This document shows positions 1 through 10,772 of a DNA stretch of 64,000 bases, piece after piece. Both the position numbers and the translations under genes were made by a program. The DNA comes from Lithobates sylvaticus. Taxonomy: Eukaryota > Chordata > Amphibia > Anura > Ranidae. The notes under the pieces were generated by a model. It ran no database searches. It had not been told where the DNA came from and saw only the letters and a list, made by a program, of their open reading frames with translations. Each line of letters opens with the position of its first letter. Within the stretch, counting starts at the first letter, position 1. The stretch is from contig CM053029.1 in the NCBI GenBank assembly GCA_028564925.1, positions 426,424,303 to 426,488,302 on the forward strand. Direction: 5' to 3'.

Positions 1-1050
1 AATAATTTTTTTCACTTTTCAATTTTTTTTTAATTTTATTAATTTTTGTTTTAGTTTTAATGTTTGTAATTTTTATTTTTTTAGTTTAGTTGTTTATACT
101 ACAACTCGGGCTTGTAGGTGTTCCCCTAGCAGTACAATTAATGGGAAGAGACTTGGGGCACTTAAAGTCAAGTGTCATGATAATCGTGTTAAATCATTGT
201 CTTTGTGTTCCTTTTCCAGGAAACAGGGAACAGAACAGGTTTGGATACTAAACATTTGTGTTTTGTTTGCAGGTCCGTCAAAGTGAGACCAACACGGGGG
301 TTAGGTTATTGTAAATGCATAATCGATTATCACATGGTACCATGAGCTCATCAATTAGTAATTGTTTGCAAACAATGAAAACATTTAAACAATAATCTGA
401 CAAAACTAAAGAGTTACAAATGAGGTAGCAAATGTTGTGATGAAGTTACAAATGTTTTGTTTGTGTTGTTTTTTCCCATTAACTTATTGTCTTTCAGATA
501 TAAAAAAGAAACATGTACTCTTCTCAGGAGAAAATCCATGGATGTCTTTAATTAAAAGTTGAGTGTTTGTCATTGTTGTATGGTGGTTGTCTTGTCATGT
601 TGTTCTTGGGTGATAATGGCCAGACTTTTAAATTGTATTTTTTTTTTTTGGGGTATTGGTTTAGTCATCTATTTTAGTGTTAATTTATTTTTATTTTTTG
701 TTCAGGTGGGACATCACTATGTTTAGCCCACCTGAAAGGGGGGTAATGGACGATGCCCTCAGGTAGCAGCTGGATACTTTTTGTTTAAGACAAAGTTGGT
801 AGAAAACCAGTCTAGCCGCGGGAGGTTTTTCTTTTACTAAAAGGTTTAGTCTTTGTCCACCTGAAAGGGGAATTAGTGCATAGATCGTAAGATAAAGATA
901 AATGCATTGGTTGTTTTTCTTTTTGCATTTTTAAATTGAGAATTTTTGAGAAACAACAGTGACGTTCGTTTTTTTAAATTTTTGATCATACCATGGGGAT
1001 TCATTTTAGAGTGGAGTCTGCCTAAAGAGGTCATGGTTGTTTTGATAGTT
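1..1050. other. AT-rich stretch, no gene recognised
   Basis: No long open frame and no splice-bounded frame that I can support. Two similar purine-rich boxes, each reading CACCTGAAAGGGG, lie at about 729-743 and 858-870. They resemble polypurine tracts, but no terminal repeat pair is visible to go with them. The rest is T-rich single-copy-looking sequence. Confidence 0.4.
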
Positions 1051-3280
1051 CGGTCAAGTTGAAGAAGCCAGGAATACTAAGTTCCTGGGTTCCAAGGAGG
1101 GAAATAGGAGTAAATATAGTAAGCAAGCAGATATTATGGATAAGAATTTGATTCTGCTCTTGTTTTTCAATTCCAGAATCCTGGTGGAGCGAGATTGGAA
1201 AGGTTCTGGAAAAATGGATGACAGATGATCATCTGGTTGGCAGTTTGTCTGTGCCATACCACGCCCCAAATTTATTCCATTAAATATCAGGAGAGACGGG
1301 ACAAACAAAAAGATTCACTTTAACACTTTTTCTTTTCCTATGGACGATCTGGTGCTGAATCTGAAAGACTGTGCCTATCAATAAGACTTGAAACATTTTT
1401 TTTTGCTGGACTCTCTCTTGATGAATGCAAACGCGTTATTAATATACATACAATGGTTTGGAGGTTGGGGGAAGGAACATAACACATCCAATCCATCAGA
1501 ACATGAAAATGTAAAATATATATGTTTTTGTTGGAGGGAGGAGTTGAAATAAGAAAAGTTGTGTAATGTATGACATGTATTGACGTAACGGAATTCATAT
1601 GGTGCAGGTACCCAGGAGGCGGGCACTTATGCAAAATAAGGTGTCTGTTGGCCGAACTAGAGGGTGTCAGGTGACACACCAATGGGGTGAACATTTCCTT
1701 GTATGGGGGAGATGTGCCTGGTTGAGGTCTCACCTGAGAAGTTGAAACCCTGCACAGGGAATGCCAGTGTATACACACAGGAGCATGCTCCGATAGATAA
1801 AGGGAGCAAACGCTGACTACCAGAGTACAGTATGCCTGCACCATATGGCACTGCCACATCTCACAGTGGTTGATAAACCTATTACCCTATATGTGCTGAG
1901 TATACGCTGAATCAAGTGCTGTCATCGTACCAGTGAATTACTCCCAGAGATGTGCGGACACAGAATAAGGTGCATGCAGGATGCTTATCTCTGAGGAGTA
2001 ACCACAGGAGGAGGCATGTATTCAGCACTATATTGGGGGAATAGGAGCTGGGATGGGTGTTGTTAATGGAGTAGACATCGGTATCCTGAGGAACAAACTC
2101 TCAGCAATAGCTTGAGCGGGACTTTGTTACTCAGAGAGATTGGTGGCATCCTTAATAGCATTCACAAAACACCCAGAGTAAATTAGCTCCAGAGTTGGTG
2201 AACCATGTTGAGAGGTTGGTGGAGGGTGTGAGGGTACAGGATAGAAATCGGACATGGGCTCTGGCGTACACGCAGTGGCGGGCGGAAGTGTCAACCAGCA
2301 TCAAGCTGATTGGGCAATCTCTGTTTAAAGGGCAGTGGCCTGATGAGTTAGCATCACCGCTCAGTAAGACTCTGCCACAACACGTCGCTTACACTAATCC
2401 AAAATGGTGGTCGAATGCCTGGATGGGCTGTACCAGTTTGGATTGTGAAAGGTGTTAGGCTGTATGATCCCATATACAGAAGTGCGGACTTGGTCTGTAT
2501 ATTTGGTGGCATCAATGGGCTTACTGATTGGGGATTCTATCTTGTCGCATTTGAGGCTAAATCACCCACATGTGATCAGAGGAGAAGCAGGTTGATACTT
2601 CCCTCGGTCAGAAGCCTGACCATGATGTCCTTTGTAGGCCAGGTCAATACATCATGGTGGTGAACATAAAATGTTGGGAAGTTATTTCAGGGATCATTAC
2701 TGGGGAGGAAGCACCTGGGTGTCATTTGGGACATAGACGAGTTTATTTCTTTGTCCTAAAGTATACCGATGTAACGCTAGTCATAAAACTGGAAGGTAAC
2801 CATAGGTAGAGGTGCATGGTATACCCTGGGCATGGTCTCTGAAATCCAGGCACAGGGATGGAATTGTGTGTTTTTTTTTGTCATTTTTGTAGATTTATAT
2901 GTGTGATTAGACTCGATATTTATATAGAAGGATCTCCCATTTGTCTATGCAAGTTGAGGGACGAATTGACGGTAGGGTCTCTGTGTTCAAATTAGAGACC
3001 TTGCTGCCAAGTCAGAGCCCTGCAATACTGCTGTGAGCAAGCCTGCCTAATCCCGACCCATATGTACAGTAAAGGGTTATAGGATTGGGAGCGGGGTGCA
3101 TAAAGGGATGGGATACAGATATATGTATATAGTATGATAAGAAGTTGATTTATATTATGGTATAGTGTGACCTATGCGTATTGTAGGTTAGTAATATGGG
3201 TGAATAAGGCCCTCCTCGAGACTTATCTAAATAATAGATCAGTATTTGAGAGCTGTTTGATATGTTGCTCTGAATGTGTA
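1050..3280. other. Decayed sequence of unknown origin
   Basis: Only short frames are present. On the plus strand, about 2,195-2,663 gives peptide stretches rich in tryptophan and cysteine (for example GQWPDELASPL and WWSNAWMGC) in two overlapping frames. The composition is protein-like, and an old viral surface-protein relic is one possibility, but I cannot assign a family. The 173-codon minus-strand frame at 1,338-1,859 shows no domain and is probably chance. No terminal repeats were found. Confidence 0.25.
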
Positions 3281-3282
3281 CT

Positions 3283-3640
3283 GGTGAATGGTGAATGAAT
3301 GGATACCCCTTGCCTGTATTGCATCCGTCCGGAAGATACCAAAGATACATAATGGCGACATGGAAGCTGTCGCTGAAGAAGGATGTGTCACTCAGTGGCA
3401 AAGCGGCACGTGTTGGGAAGTATAACACGGTAAGACCACAATGGACTGTTCCATAGGAGCTGTTTCTGCACACGTGGTAAAAATACAACATGTTAAGACG
3501 TTTAAAGGACTGTTCTATGGATACTGGTTTGGAAACGCATGTCAGGGACAAAACAGTTATGGACTGTTCAATAGGAGCCGTGTCTGAAGAAGGGTTTTTA
3601 TGCGACTTTCAGTCGCAAAGCGGCATATGTTGGATTCAAT
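3283..3640 (+). repeat. Two copies of a Penelope-end-like motif
   Basis: The order CTGAAGAAGG, then a short hairpin, then CAAAGCGGCA, then TGTTGG occurs at 3,373-3,418 and again at 3,584-3,634, with related flanks (GGACTGTTC..ATAGGAGC) before each. This is the layout seen at Penelope-like element ends in amphibians (CTGANGA, stem, GAAACGCG), here with CAAA in place of GAAA. Two copies about 210 bp apart fit a tandem Penelope terminal repeat. No Penelope coding sequence is seen next to it. Confidence 0.4.
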
Positions 3641-4235
3641 ATGAACTCATGTAATATCACATCGGTTCATTCCCAATATCTTTGAGGACAGAAGGCATTC
3701 CCTGGATTGGAATGTAGCCAGGTTGGAAAACACACCAAAAGCTTTGTAGCATATCAAGATAACAATGGCTTGGCTCGAGCCCACCTGCTGTGACATGTGT
3801 AATTACAAGCTTCAAGGGAGACGGTTACTACTAAGGTCGCTATGGATACCTGTTGGATGAAAGGCAAAGGGGAGGTGGCTTTGAGTGGGTGTGTGGGTTT
3901 GAATGAAGAGTTCGCACACACAGGAGTCAGGCTCTGTTTGCTGGGAATCCCTGACATGAGAAGATGTCCCTGATCACCGCATGGTCTGGCGGCCATTTTT
4001 TGAGGCTACAAGCCTCACGGAGGGCCCTGTGATAAGTATCTTTGATATTCTTGTATTATATGATTTGATTGTAAGCTTTGTGATATTGTAATGTCTTTTA
4101 ATACTTTATGTTAGCGTTCCTGATTCTTGGGAAATAAATAAGATAGTGTTTTACTAGCAGCAGTGTGTGTACTTTCATAACTAACTTTATATCAGTGTGC
4201 CTAGCAGGGTTTAATAGACCTGCTAACTAGTTGTA
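3641..4235. other. No gene; single AATAAA signal
   Basis: Mixed sequence with no open frame of note. A polyadenylation-type AATAAA lies at 4,133-4,138, and a GTGTGCCTAGCAG segment precedes the LINE fragment that begins near 4,236. It could be the 3' part of the terminal sequence described just upstream, but nothing fixes its limits. Confidence 0.3.
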
Positions 4236-4516
4236 TACTGCAGCGAGTTCTACACTCTCTAATTTCAATTCCCCTGCTTCCACGAGCCAGCTCCCTTTCA
4301 TACGCATCCTCTGGAATGCCCAATCAGTTTCTAACAAGCTTGGCTCTGTCAACGACCTCTTCCTCTCCAATCTTCTTGCTATTACTGAAACCTGCTTCCA
4401 TGAATCCAACTCTGCCTCTCCAGCTACCCTCACCCATGCCTTCTCTGGCTTCACTCATCCACACCCAGCAGATGAAAAAGAGGTTGAGTTGAACCTATCC
4501 TTTCCCCACAAAGCAT
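4236..4516 (+). pseudogene. L2/CR1-like LINE, endonuclease fragment 1
   Basis: The translation reads RILWNAQSVSNKLGSVNDLF, then LLAITETCFH, then SPATLTHAFSGFTHPHP. This is the start of the apurinic-type endonuclease of a CR1/L2-clade ORF2 (the N-A-x-S-x-x-N-K and ITET motifs). In the active family this nuclease nicks target DNA to prime reverse transcription. The fragment is 5'-truncated and stops where a later insertion begins at 4,534. The endonuclease resumes at 8,224, so this and the two later pieces are one broken LINE. Confidence 0.75.
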
Positions 4517-4533
4517 CTTCCAGGTTTTTCCTA
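4517..4533 (+). repeat. 17-bp target-site duplication, left copy
   Basis: CTTCCAGGTTTTTCCTA is present here and again, identical, at 8,207-8,223. It brackets the insertion that splits the L2-like endonuclease. A duplication this long fits LINE-type target-primed insertion. Confidence 0.8.
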
Positions 4534-4659
4534 TTGAAAATAAAAAAGAGTAGTACCTATCCAGTAGTTCAAATTTCCTCTATCCCAAAAATATACTTAT
4601 AAAAAAATATGAAACAATATGAATGTATCAAGAGGGAATATCTTTTTTTTTTTGCATAA

Positions 4660-6404
4660 ACATTTTATTAAATGTTTTTGAAAGAAGTACAACAAACACA
4701 AAAGAAAAATGCCACGTACATTGCACAGTCATGGAAAATGATAAACCAGATAAGGCAAGAAATTAACAGTATCTTCCATAAGGTAAAAGTAGGGTCTAAT
4801 ACCAATAAGACCCCACAGTAAGAATATGGCAAACATATACAAAACTAACGAGCATTTGACCCGTATTACTGAGAGCAATACCTGAGATAGCTAAGAATGA
4901 CAACTGCATAAAATTGAAAGTACCTACATAAAATGAGTAGCCATCTCAGGTCCCTCTCAGTTCTGCTATTCACACTCACTGGGGTCGAGGCACAAGAGGG
5001 GGGGGGGGGTCATGGGAAAAAAGGGGGGGAAGGGGGGAGAGAAGGAAAAGAAAGGGGAAGAATAAAACAAAAAGGTAAAGCATGGGAAGGGGGTGGGATC
5101 ACCACCAACTGCCCTCTCCATCCATCTTTGCCAAGTGTACGTAGGGATACAGCGTTATGGATGACATACAATTGAGCCTATCACGATTCTCAATCATGTT
5201 GGTGTGATCAGATATCAATTGATAGCCTGTTGTAGTTCTCGATATGAACGCGAACCTCGAAAGGTTGTCCAGGGCGCCCAAATATCGGAGTACTTGGTGA
5301 CTTTATCAAGAGTGATGAAGATCAGCCCCCTAGATCTCTGCTTTATGGTCAATGCGCCAGAGCCACTCCTTCATTTAGGGAGGGTCAGTGGATCTCCAAT
5401 GTACTGGAACGCATAGCCCAGAAACATTGATCATATGCATAGCAACCAATTTGTAGTAGCGCTTTTTAGATATCTTGGAGTGATGCAGACAGTACTGTGC
5501 TGGAAAGAACTCCAATGGAAGCAAAGAAACCGCCAGTATCGTATCCTGAACCTTACGCCAATAAGATTGGATTATTGGACATTCCCACCAAATGTGGAGG
5601 GGGGTGCCTGGTCTCTTTGCCGCATCTCCAACAGCAATCAGAAAGAGTGTGAAAATTTATGAATCAGATCCGGTGTACTGTACCACTGCATATTTAATTT
5701 ATATCCATTTTATTGAAGCAAGACGTTCAATGATCCTTTGTCAATAAATGGATGCGCTCCCAGCTAACCTCATCTTGCTCAGTCCCCAGTGCATTCTCCC
5801 AGAATGTGCAATCAGCGTGAAAGAGAGCAGATGGATTCTTGAACATTGCAGCATAAAGAGTTAAAATCACATGACTTCTGGGGGAAGATCGGGAGCAGAG
5901 TGACTCAAACACTGTGGGTGTCTTGGTGAAGCCCGCTCTACGGGATGGAGTTGAATATATGACCAGAAAGGAAAGGAATCCGTGTTAGATAACTCAGCAA
6001 GCTCATCAATCCTCATAAATCCGCCTCTACGGAAAAAAAGTTTAGCCAGCATCTCTGTTTACAGGCTTTCTGCCGCTAGAAAGGTCCCAGATAGGCCTGG
6101 AGGAAAGTCTGGATTGTTTCGCACTGGAGCGATCGGGCAAAGTTCAGCAGATACTGCATACGTGGCGCAAGCTCTATCAAAGGCATGAAGGGTAGCTCCT
6201 ACAGGGGGTGAGAGTATAGCTTTGCTGAAGCGTGGTCTTTAGGGAGCCAAGGAGTCTCATGCAAGTCAGAGTTCGAAGCCAGATGCTCTAGGGTCACCCA
6301 GGTTTTACATTGGGCATGAATCGACCACCCGGGAAAGGTGTACTGCCCAGTAGTAACGCAAGTCCAGGAGCCCAACACCACCACAAGACTTCATCATTAC
6401 AAGC
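4660..6404 (-). pseudogene. L1-like ORF2 C-terminus and 3' UTR
   Basis: Reading from 6,404 leftward on the minus strand, KSCGGVGLLDLRYYWA matches the post-RT block of L1 ORF2 and is followed by decaying frames down to about 5,300. From about 5,250 to 4,646 the sequence is non-coding 3' UTR with purine and G runs (an 11-G run near 5,000), ending at the poly(A) tail (T run at 4,643-4,653 on the plus strand). Confidence 0.7.
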
Positions 6405-6722
6405 TTCGAGCTGTTACTGGCATCCATATCCAATTTCTCTACATAAACATTTGTCCATTAATTGCATTCCTCCACAAAGAACCCCCTGAAGAAGACTTTC
6501 TGTAGTTGAAACGTTGGGGTATTGTTGTAATGTTATGTTGAATCTGAACAGGACATGTCAAAATTGTTTCTGTAGTCATGAACTTCTGTGTCCATGATGT
6601 TTCATTTTAAACTGAATTTTTATATATTTGCATTCAATAAAATATTATAATAATTATAACTAGTGCTGCTGGTGCCTCTAAAGCCCCTTCTCCAATCCAT
6701 TTTGTTTTTTGTATATACATTG
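6405..6722 (+). repeat. Penelope-end-like fragment inside the L1
   Basis: The L1 reading is lost between the LLYKLQTIPI block and the minus-strand block beginning KSCGGVGLLDLRYYWA, and the intervening sequence is foreign. It holds CTGAAGAAGACT, a short loop, then AGTTGAAACGTTGGGG (6,486-6,518), followed by AT-rich sequence with AATAAA (about 6,638). The GACT/AGTT pairing and GAAACG box give a hammerhead-like core typical of Penelope-like ends. No target duplication was found. Confidence 0.5.
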
Positions 6723-7800
6723 GGATGTGTCACCTGTCCAACACTTGGACTGTTAGGGTTTTGATTATTTTTTTTGACCAACTTATCCACACAGATTTGT
6801 TGTACTGTAGGGAAGCTCTACACATGGATTTGTACAATGAAAAAAAAGGAGGCAAGCAAATTGGTATTGTCTGTAGCTTATAGAGCAAGCATGGAAGGAC
6901 CATCATCTTTATGATGGATGCGCGCCCAAATAAGGAGATAGTGTGTGCGTCCCATCTTTGTAGATCACGACGCAGGGCTTGCAATTGCGCTAAAAAGTTT
7001 CTGCTATAGAGTTCTGAGAGGTCTGCCAAAAAGTTGTATACCTATATAAGTGATGGCATCTGGTTTCCATTGAAAAGGAAAGCTAGTCTGGCATTGTTTG
7101 GCTAGTGCATTTGGGAGTGAGATATTCAGTGCAAAAGACTTGGAGTAGTTGATTTTGAGTTTAAAGTGATCAAGGATTTTCATAAGGTTAGGGAGGGACG
7201 TCAGCGGAGAAGAAAGGAAGAGCAGAATGTCATCTGCAAAAGCTGCAGTTTCCTAATCCCAATTGCTTACACAAATGCCCTTAATATCGGGGTGGGCTCG
7301 AACACAGCAGAGAAGGGGTTCCAGCGTAAGAATGTAAAGCAGGGGGGAAAGAGGGCATCATTATCTGTCCCATTATGGACAGAGAAGGCGCTTGACAGGT
7401 GGCCATTAACCCCAACTCTAGCTTGGGGTTGGCATACAAGGAGAGTATGAAGGCTCTCATACGTGTCCTGATCCCCAAAACACCCAGAACGACCTCCATA
7501 AAGTCCCAGGCCACTTTGTCGAATGCCTTCTTGGTGTCCACCACAAGAAAGAAACCCTCTTGTCAGCTAGAAGTAAGCCAATTATGTAAATTCAGGGCTT
7601 TTATAGTGTTGTCCCTGGCTTTTCTGCCAGGGACAAACCCCACTTGATCTAGACCCACCCAGACTGGAACATGGTAGGACAAACATGTCGCCAAGACCTT
7701 GGTGAACAGCTTGTTGTCCTCATTAAGAAGCAAAATCGGCCGGTAATTGGCGACGTTGGTAGGTTCTTTCCCTTCTTTAGGAATAACCAAAATATTCTTT
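6723..7800 (-). pseudogene. L1-like ORF2 reverse transcriptase remnant
   Basis: Minus-strand peptides match L1 RT blocks in order: VIPKEGKEPTNVANYRPI, then DNKLFTKVLAT and DQVGFVPGRKARDN (7,563-7,790); KKAFDKVAWDF and ILSLYANP (7,281-7,544); FADDILLFLSSP, the catalytic FADD box (about 7,208-7,245); and DLQRWDAHTISLFGRASIIK plus LLYKLQTIPI (6,730-7,029). The blocks lie in different frames, so the copy is frameshifted and inactive. The intact enzyme would reverse-transcribe its own RNA at a nicked target. Confidence 0.85.
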
Positions 7801-8223
7801 GGGAAATATTTGGGAAAGTTGGGAAATGTCCTATTTTTTTTTAAAGTGCCTGTAAATGATTGTGTTGGGCTTCCAGCTTACCAATCTTATCGGAAAGTTC
7901 CACTACTAGAGTTTGGCTTTCTTTTTTCTTCCAAGCTGCTATGGAAAGCAAGTGACCTCTTATGACACATTTGTGTGCCTCCCACTGTGTCATATAGGAA
8001 ACATCTGGGGTGTAATTTCGGTGAAAAAAGTCACCAATCTCTTAAGAGGGAATATCTTTAATGTGTATGTTTTGTGCTGATGCATTTTCTGTTTTTTACT
8101 CTATTTTATTGTTGCTTGCAATAAAGGATTGATTTTAAATATATGCCTTGTGAAATTAATTGTATGTTGGCTTCCTTTAAAATCCCAGAGGCTTTTGTGT
8201 TTCACACTTCCAGGTTTTTCCTA

Positions 8224-8904
8224 CACCTCCCTTTCTGTCCCTCTGTTCATTTTAAGTTCACGGTATTAATCTTTTTTATCCAGTTGGTCTTAGGATTGCA
8301 GTCATTTACCAGCCTCCCTGGCTCAGTGTCATGCTTTCTTGACTTCTCTGCAGGGCTACCCTACTTTCTATCCTCCTCCTCGCCGACATCATCCTCTGTG
8401 ACTAACATTCCAGTCAATGCTAACACCTCAGACACTTCTCAACTACTCAATCTAACCTCCTCTTTTAACCTAACACAATGGACACAAAACCACTACTCAC
8501 TCCAATGGCAACACCTTCGACCTTGAATTCTCCCACCTCTACACTCTCTGAAACTTCTCTAACACCTCTTTTCTTCTTTCAGATCATAATCTTTTAGTAT
8601 CACACTCTTCCTGTCTCAAACCTCCTATGCTTCCAACCAGCAAACAGCTACCTGTATAAAACTTAGCTACCTCAACACTTCACTTCTTCACTGTTATTGA
8701 CTTTCTTTATGACAAAATCACACCCCTGTCCAACCCAGACCTGCCCACGACAACCTACAGTCATCCTTTCTGGACACACTTGCTCATTTCTCTACATGCA
8801 GAACCAGGCCTCAATTGCTACAACCCTGGCAAACGGAGGACAACAGAAATCTCAAGAGACAGCTGTGCTCTTGAGTGAGCATGGCGTAAAACGAAATCCC
8901 TGTA
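8224..8904 (+). pseudogene. L2/CR1-like LINE, endonuclease fragment 2
   Basis: This continues the endonuclease after the insertion. Recognisable pieces include LGLQSFTSLPGSVSCFLDF (family: YRPPGS..FLDEL), DTSQLLNLTSSFNLTQW (family: D..QLL.LLSSFDLT) and, in a further frame, the SDHN-type catalytic segment near 8,585. Linker text such as SHPCPTQTCP follows. Several frame changes and stops make it inactive. It ends at the MITE that begins near 8,905. Confidence 0.7.
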
Positions 8905-9351
8905 AAGGCCCGTAGACACGATCAGACTTTTTGACAACAAACATGCAAATTAGCTGTTTTAAGGCAACATCCGACTGTGTGTACGCTCTATCGGACAAAC
9001 TTTTTTGTTTTTCATCTGACTTTTGTTGGCTGTGCGAACGGACAAACTTTTTGGCAACAAAAGTCTGATGGAGCAAAGTCCGATCGTGTGTACACAAAAC
9101 CATCGGACTTTTGTACAAAGTACAAACACGCATGCTCAGAACCAATGCAAACGATCAGACAGCAATACAGAAGTTGAGTAATAGAACGTCCTCTTTTGAA
9201 GTGTTGTCAGTACGTAGAAACGTCACTAGGTTTGTGTTTGTTGCCTAAAAAGTCAGACCGTGTATATGCAATACAAACTTACGGCCAACGCCCTTTGTAC
9301 AAAAATCCACGGGAAAGTTTGTACAAAGTCCGATCGTGTTTATGAGGCTTA
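8905..9351. repeat. MITE, TGCCCCATACACACGG family, copy 1
   Basis: The ends read AAGGCCCGTAGACACGATC and GATCGTGTTTATGAGGCTT. Between them, pieces of the same motif recur in both orientations (TCCGATCGTGTGTACA, ATCGGACTTTTGTACAAAG). The family recurs at 21,994, 32,584, 43,128 and 48,820. It has no coding capacity and splits the L2-like LINE between its endonuclease and RT parts. Confidence 0.75.
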
Positions 9352-9905
9352 AGACTTCACCTTCTACAAATCTGCCCTTCTAAAATCAAACTCCTACATT
9401 ACTCTCTTCAAAATCCTCATCTAATCCTCAACTTTTTTTCTACCCTTTATTCCTTAATTTACCCCCCCCCCCCCACTAATCTACTTACTTCCCAGGCGAT
9501 TGCCAGTCATTTCAAAAACAAGATCGACAATTTGTGAGATTTCGCTTTCCCCTCCAACCAACATACCAGATCTAAACACCATACTCAACACTTTCCCCCT
9601 TCAAATGTGTTACCACAGAGGAAGTTATCAAACTCCTTTCAAAAGCCCACCTCACCACCTGTCTCCCTACTACCACCCCTTTCTGCTCTATCCTACATTT
9701 AAGCTTCTTGAATGCCTTGTCCACAACCATATGAGTTACTACCACACTAACAACCTTCTTAATCCCTACAGTCTGGCTATTGCTCTTGACATTGCACTGA
9801 AACTTCCCTACTAAAACCAATTAATGACCTACTAATTGCTAAAACCAATGGCCATTACTCCATACTCCTATTCATAGACCTTTCACTAGGCCATCACTAT
9901 TTACC
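9352..9905 (+). pseudogene. L2/CR1-like LINE, start of RT domain
   Basis: Peptides in mixed frames include SQAIASHFKNKIDNL, YQTPFKSPPHHLSP, LLECLVHNHMSYYHTNNLLN and the pieces around NGHYSILLFIDLS. In the CR1/L2 clade these correspond to the segment before RT motif 1, to the H-L...NLL-P-Y-QSGFR block, and to the GHY..LVLLDLSAAFDT block that holds the first catalytic aspartate. The copy ends soon after and lacks the rest of the RT. A 13-C run lies near 9,463-9,475. Confidence 0.75.
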
Positions 9906-10445
9906 TGTACCTAGTGCAGAATATTTGAATATTGGGCCTCACCATGAAACAGTCAATAGATCTGGCAGCTATGAATGATTATTAATGTAAAGAACAACAT
10001 AAAAATAGAACTATCCCCCCCCTACTCAAAATGAATCCCTAATCCCCTATTGGAGAGCAGCAAACGCCCTAGTTAAATCACCAACTCAAAAATAATAAAA
10101 TAAAAAATTATAATAGTGCAGTATTTGCTCTCTTCAGCTATCTATAGATCTCCTACATCTTAAATGTGGTAGTGTCAAGTAGTGGTAGTGTAGTGGCAAG
10201 TGTTACTAAACTCACATAATTAAAATCATCAATACATGCTGTATTACATGCTGTTCATAAACTAACCATGGGATTACTTTTCTGTAGTCTACAAAAAACC
10301 TGGTTGATCCTGCTGTTCCATCGCCCCCTTCTGTCCATGTTCCCATTGGAGTTGGGGATTTTGCAGAGCAGTGTTGGTAGCTAGTGCACATGCTTTGTTT
10401 TCAGTGTATTTTCCACTCACATCACATCTGAGCAGCTTTTGTGAC
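9906..10445. other. No feature seen
   Basis: AT-rich sequence with short frames only. I see no terminal repeats, splice-bounded frame or known repeat motif. Confidence 0.4.
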
Positions 10446-10611
10446 CAGTGGCGTAGCGTGGGTTGTCAGCACCCAGGGCAAAGCAAGTAATGTGCACCCC
10501 CCTAACCCGTCGACTTTTAGGACTCCCCGATTCCCTTCCACTAGTACAGTATTAAACCCCTTACCCCCTAACCACATGTATTACATTTTAAGAAAATACT
10601 GATGTAACAAA
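10446..10611 (+). repeat. hAT-type terminus, single end
   Basis: CAGTGGCGTAGCGTGGG at 10,446 is the kind of terminal inverted repeat carried by non-autonomous hAT elements. The matching right end and 8-bp duplication were not found, so the copy is truncated or too diverged. Its limits are arbitrary. Confidence 0.4.
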
Positions 10612-10772
10612 AGTAATCCAGCAAAGAGACGGCCCACTCCAGCAAAAAGACGGACCAATATATTCTGCAAAGAGATGTCCCAATACAGCAAAATGACATC
10701 CCCAAATATTCAAAGAGACGGTCCAATCCAGCAAAGAGACGGCCCAATCCAGCAAAAAGACAGCAATACTAG
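10612..10772. repeat. Degenerate ~22-bp tandem repeat
   Basis: The unit CCAATCCAGCAAAGAGACGG is repeated about seven times with substitutions (CACTCCAGCAAAAAGACGG, CAATACAGCAAAATGACAT and others). It makes repetitive antisense peptides (LLDW, SLCW) that are not genes. Confidence 0.75.

Larger units (their letters stand above)
4646..8043 (-). mobile_element. L1/Tx1-like LINE, 5'-truncated, minus strand
   Basis: The insertion is bracketed by identical 16-bp copies of AAGAGGGAATATCTTT at 4,630-4,645 and 8,044-8,059. The element reads on the minus strand: a T run (a poly(A) tail on the other strand) sits directly inside the left duplication, and the ORF2 remnant starts at the right end. Only ORF2 from within the RT domain onward and the 3' UTR are present, so it was truncated on insertion. 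A separate Penelope-end fragment lies inside it at about 6,410-6,722. Confidence 0.85.
4534..8206. mobile_element. Retro-insert inside the L2-like LINE (itself split)
   Basis: Everything between the two CTTCCAGGTTTTTCCTA copies is a later arrival. Without the L1-like element nested in it, only about 260 bp remain (4,534-4,645 and 8,060-8,206). That sequence is AT-rich, has no coding signature and carries an AATAAA at about 8,121. It may be a short 5'-truncated LINE, Penelope or cDNA copy; the family is not identifiable by eye. Confidence 0.6.

Noticed and set aside
729-870. Two polypurine-tract-like boxes
   Set aside because: No terminal repeats or coding region accompany them, so a retroviral reading is unsupported.
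1338-1859. 173-codon minus-strand open frame
   Set aside because: No domain, no splice or promoter context, and composition typical of chance translation.
4933-5175. Gly/Lys-rich plus-strand frame
   Set aside because: Translation of G and A runs in an L1-like 3' UTR.
7166-7965. Plus-strand frames across the L1-like LINE
   Set aside because: They are antisense to recognisable RT blocks on the minus strand.
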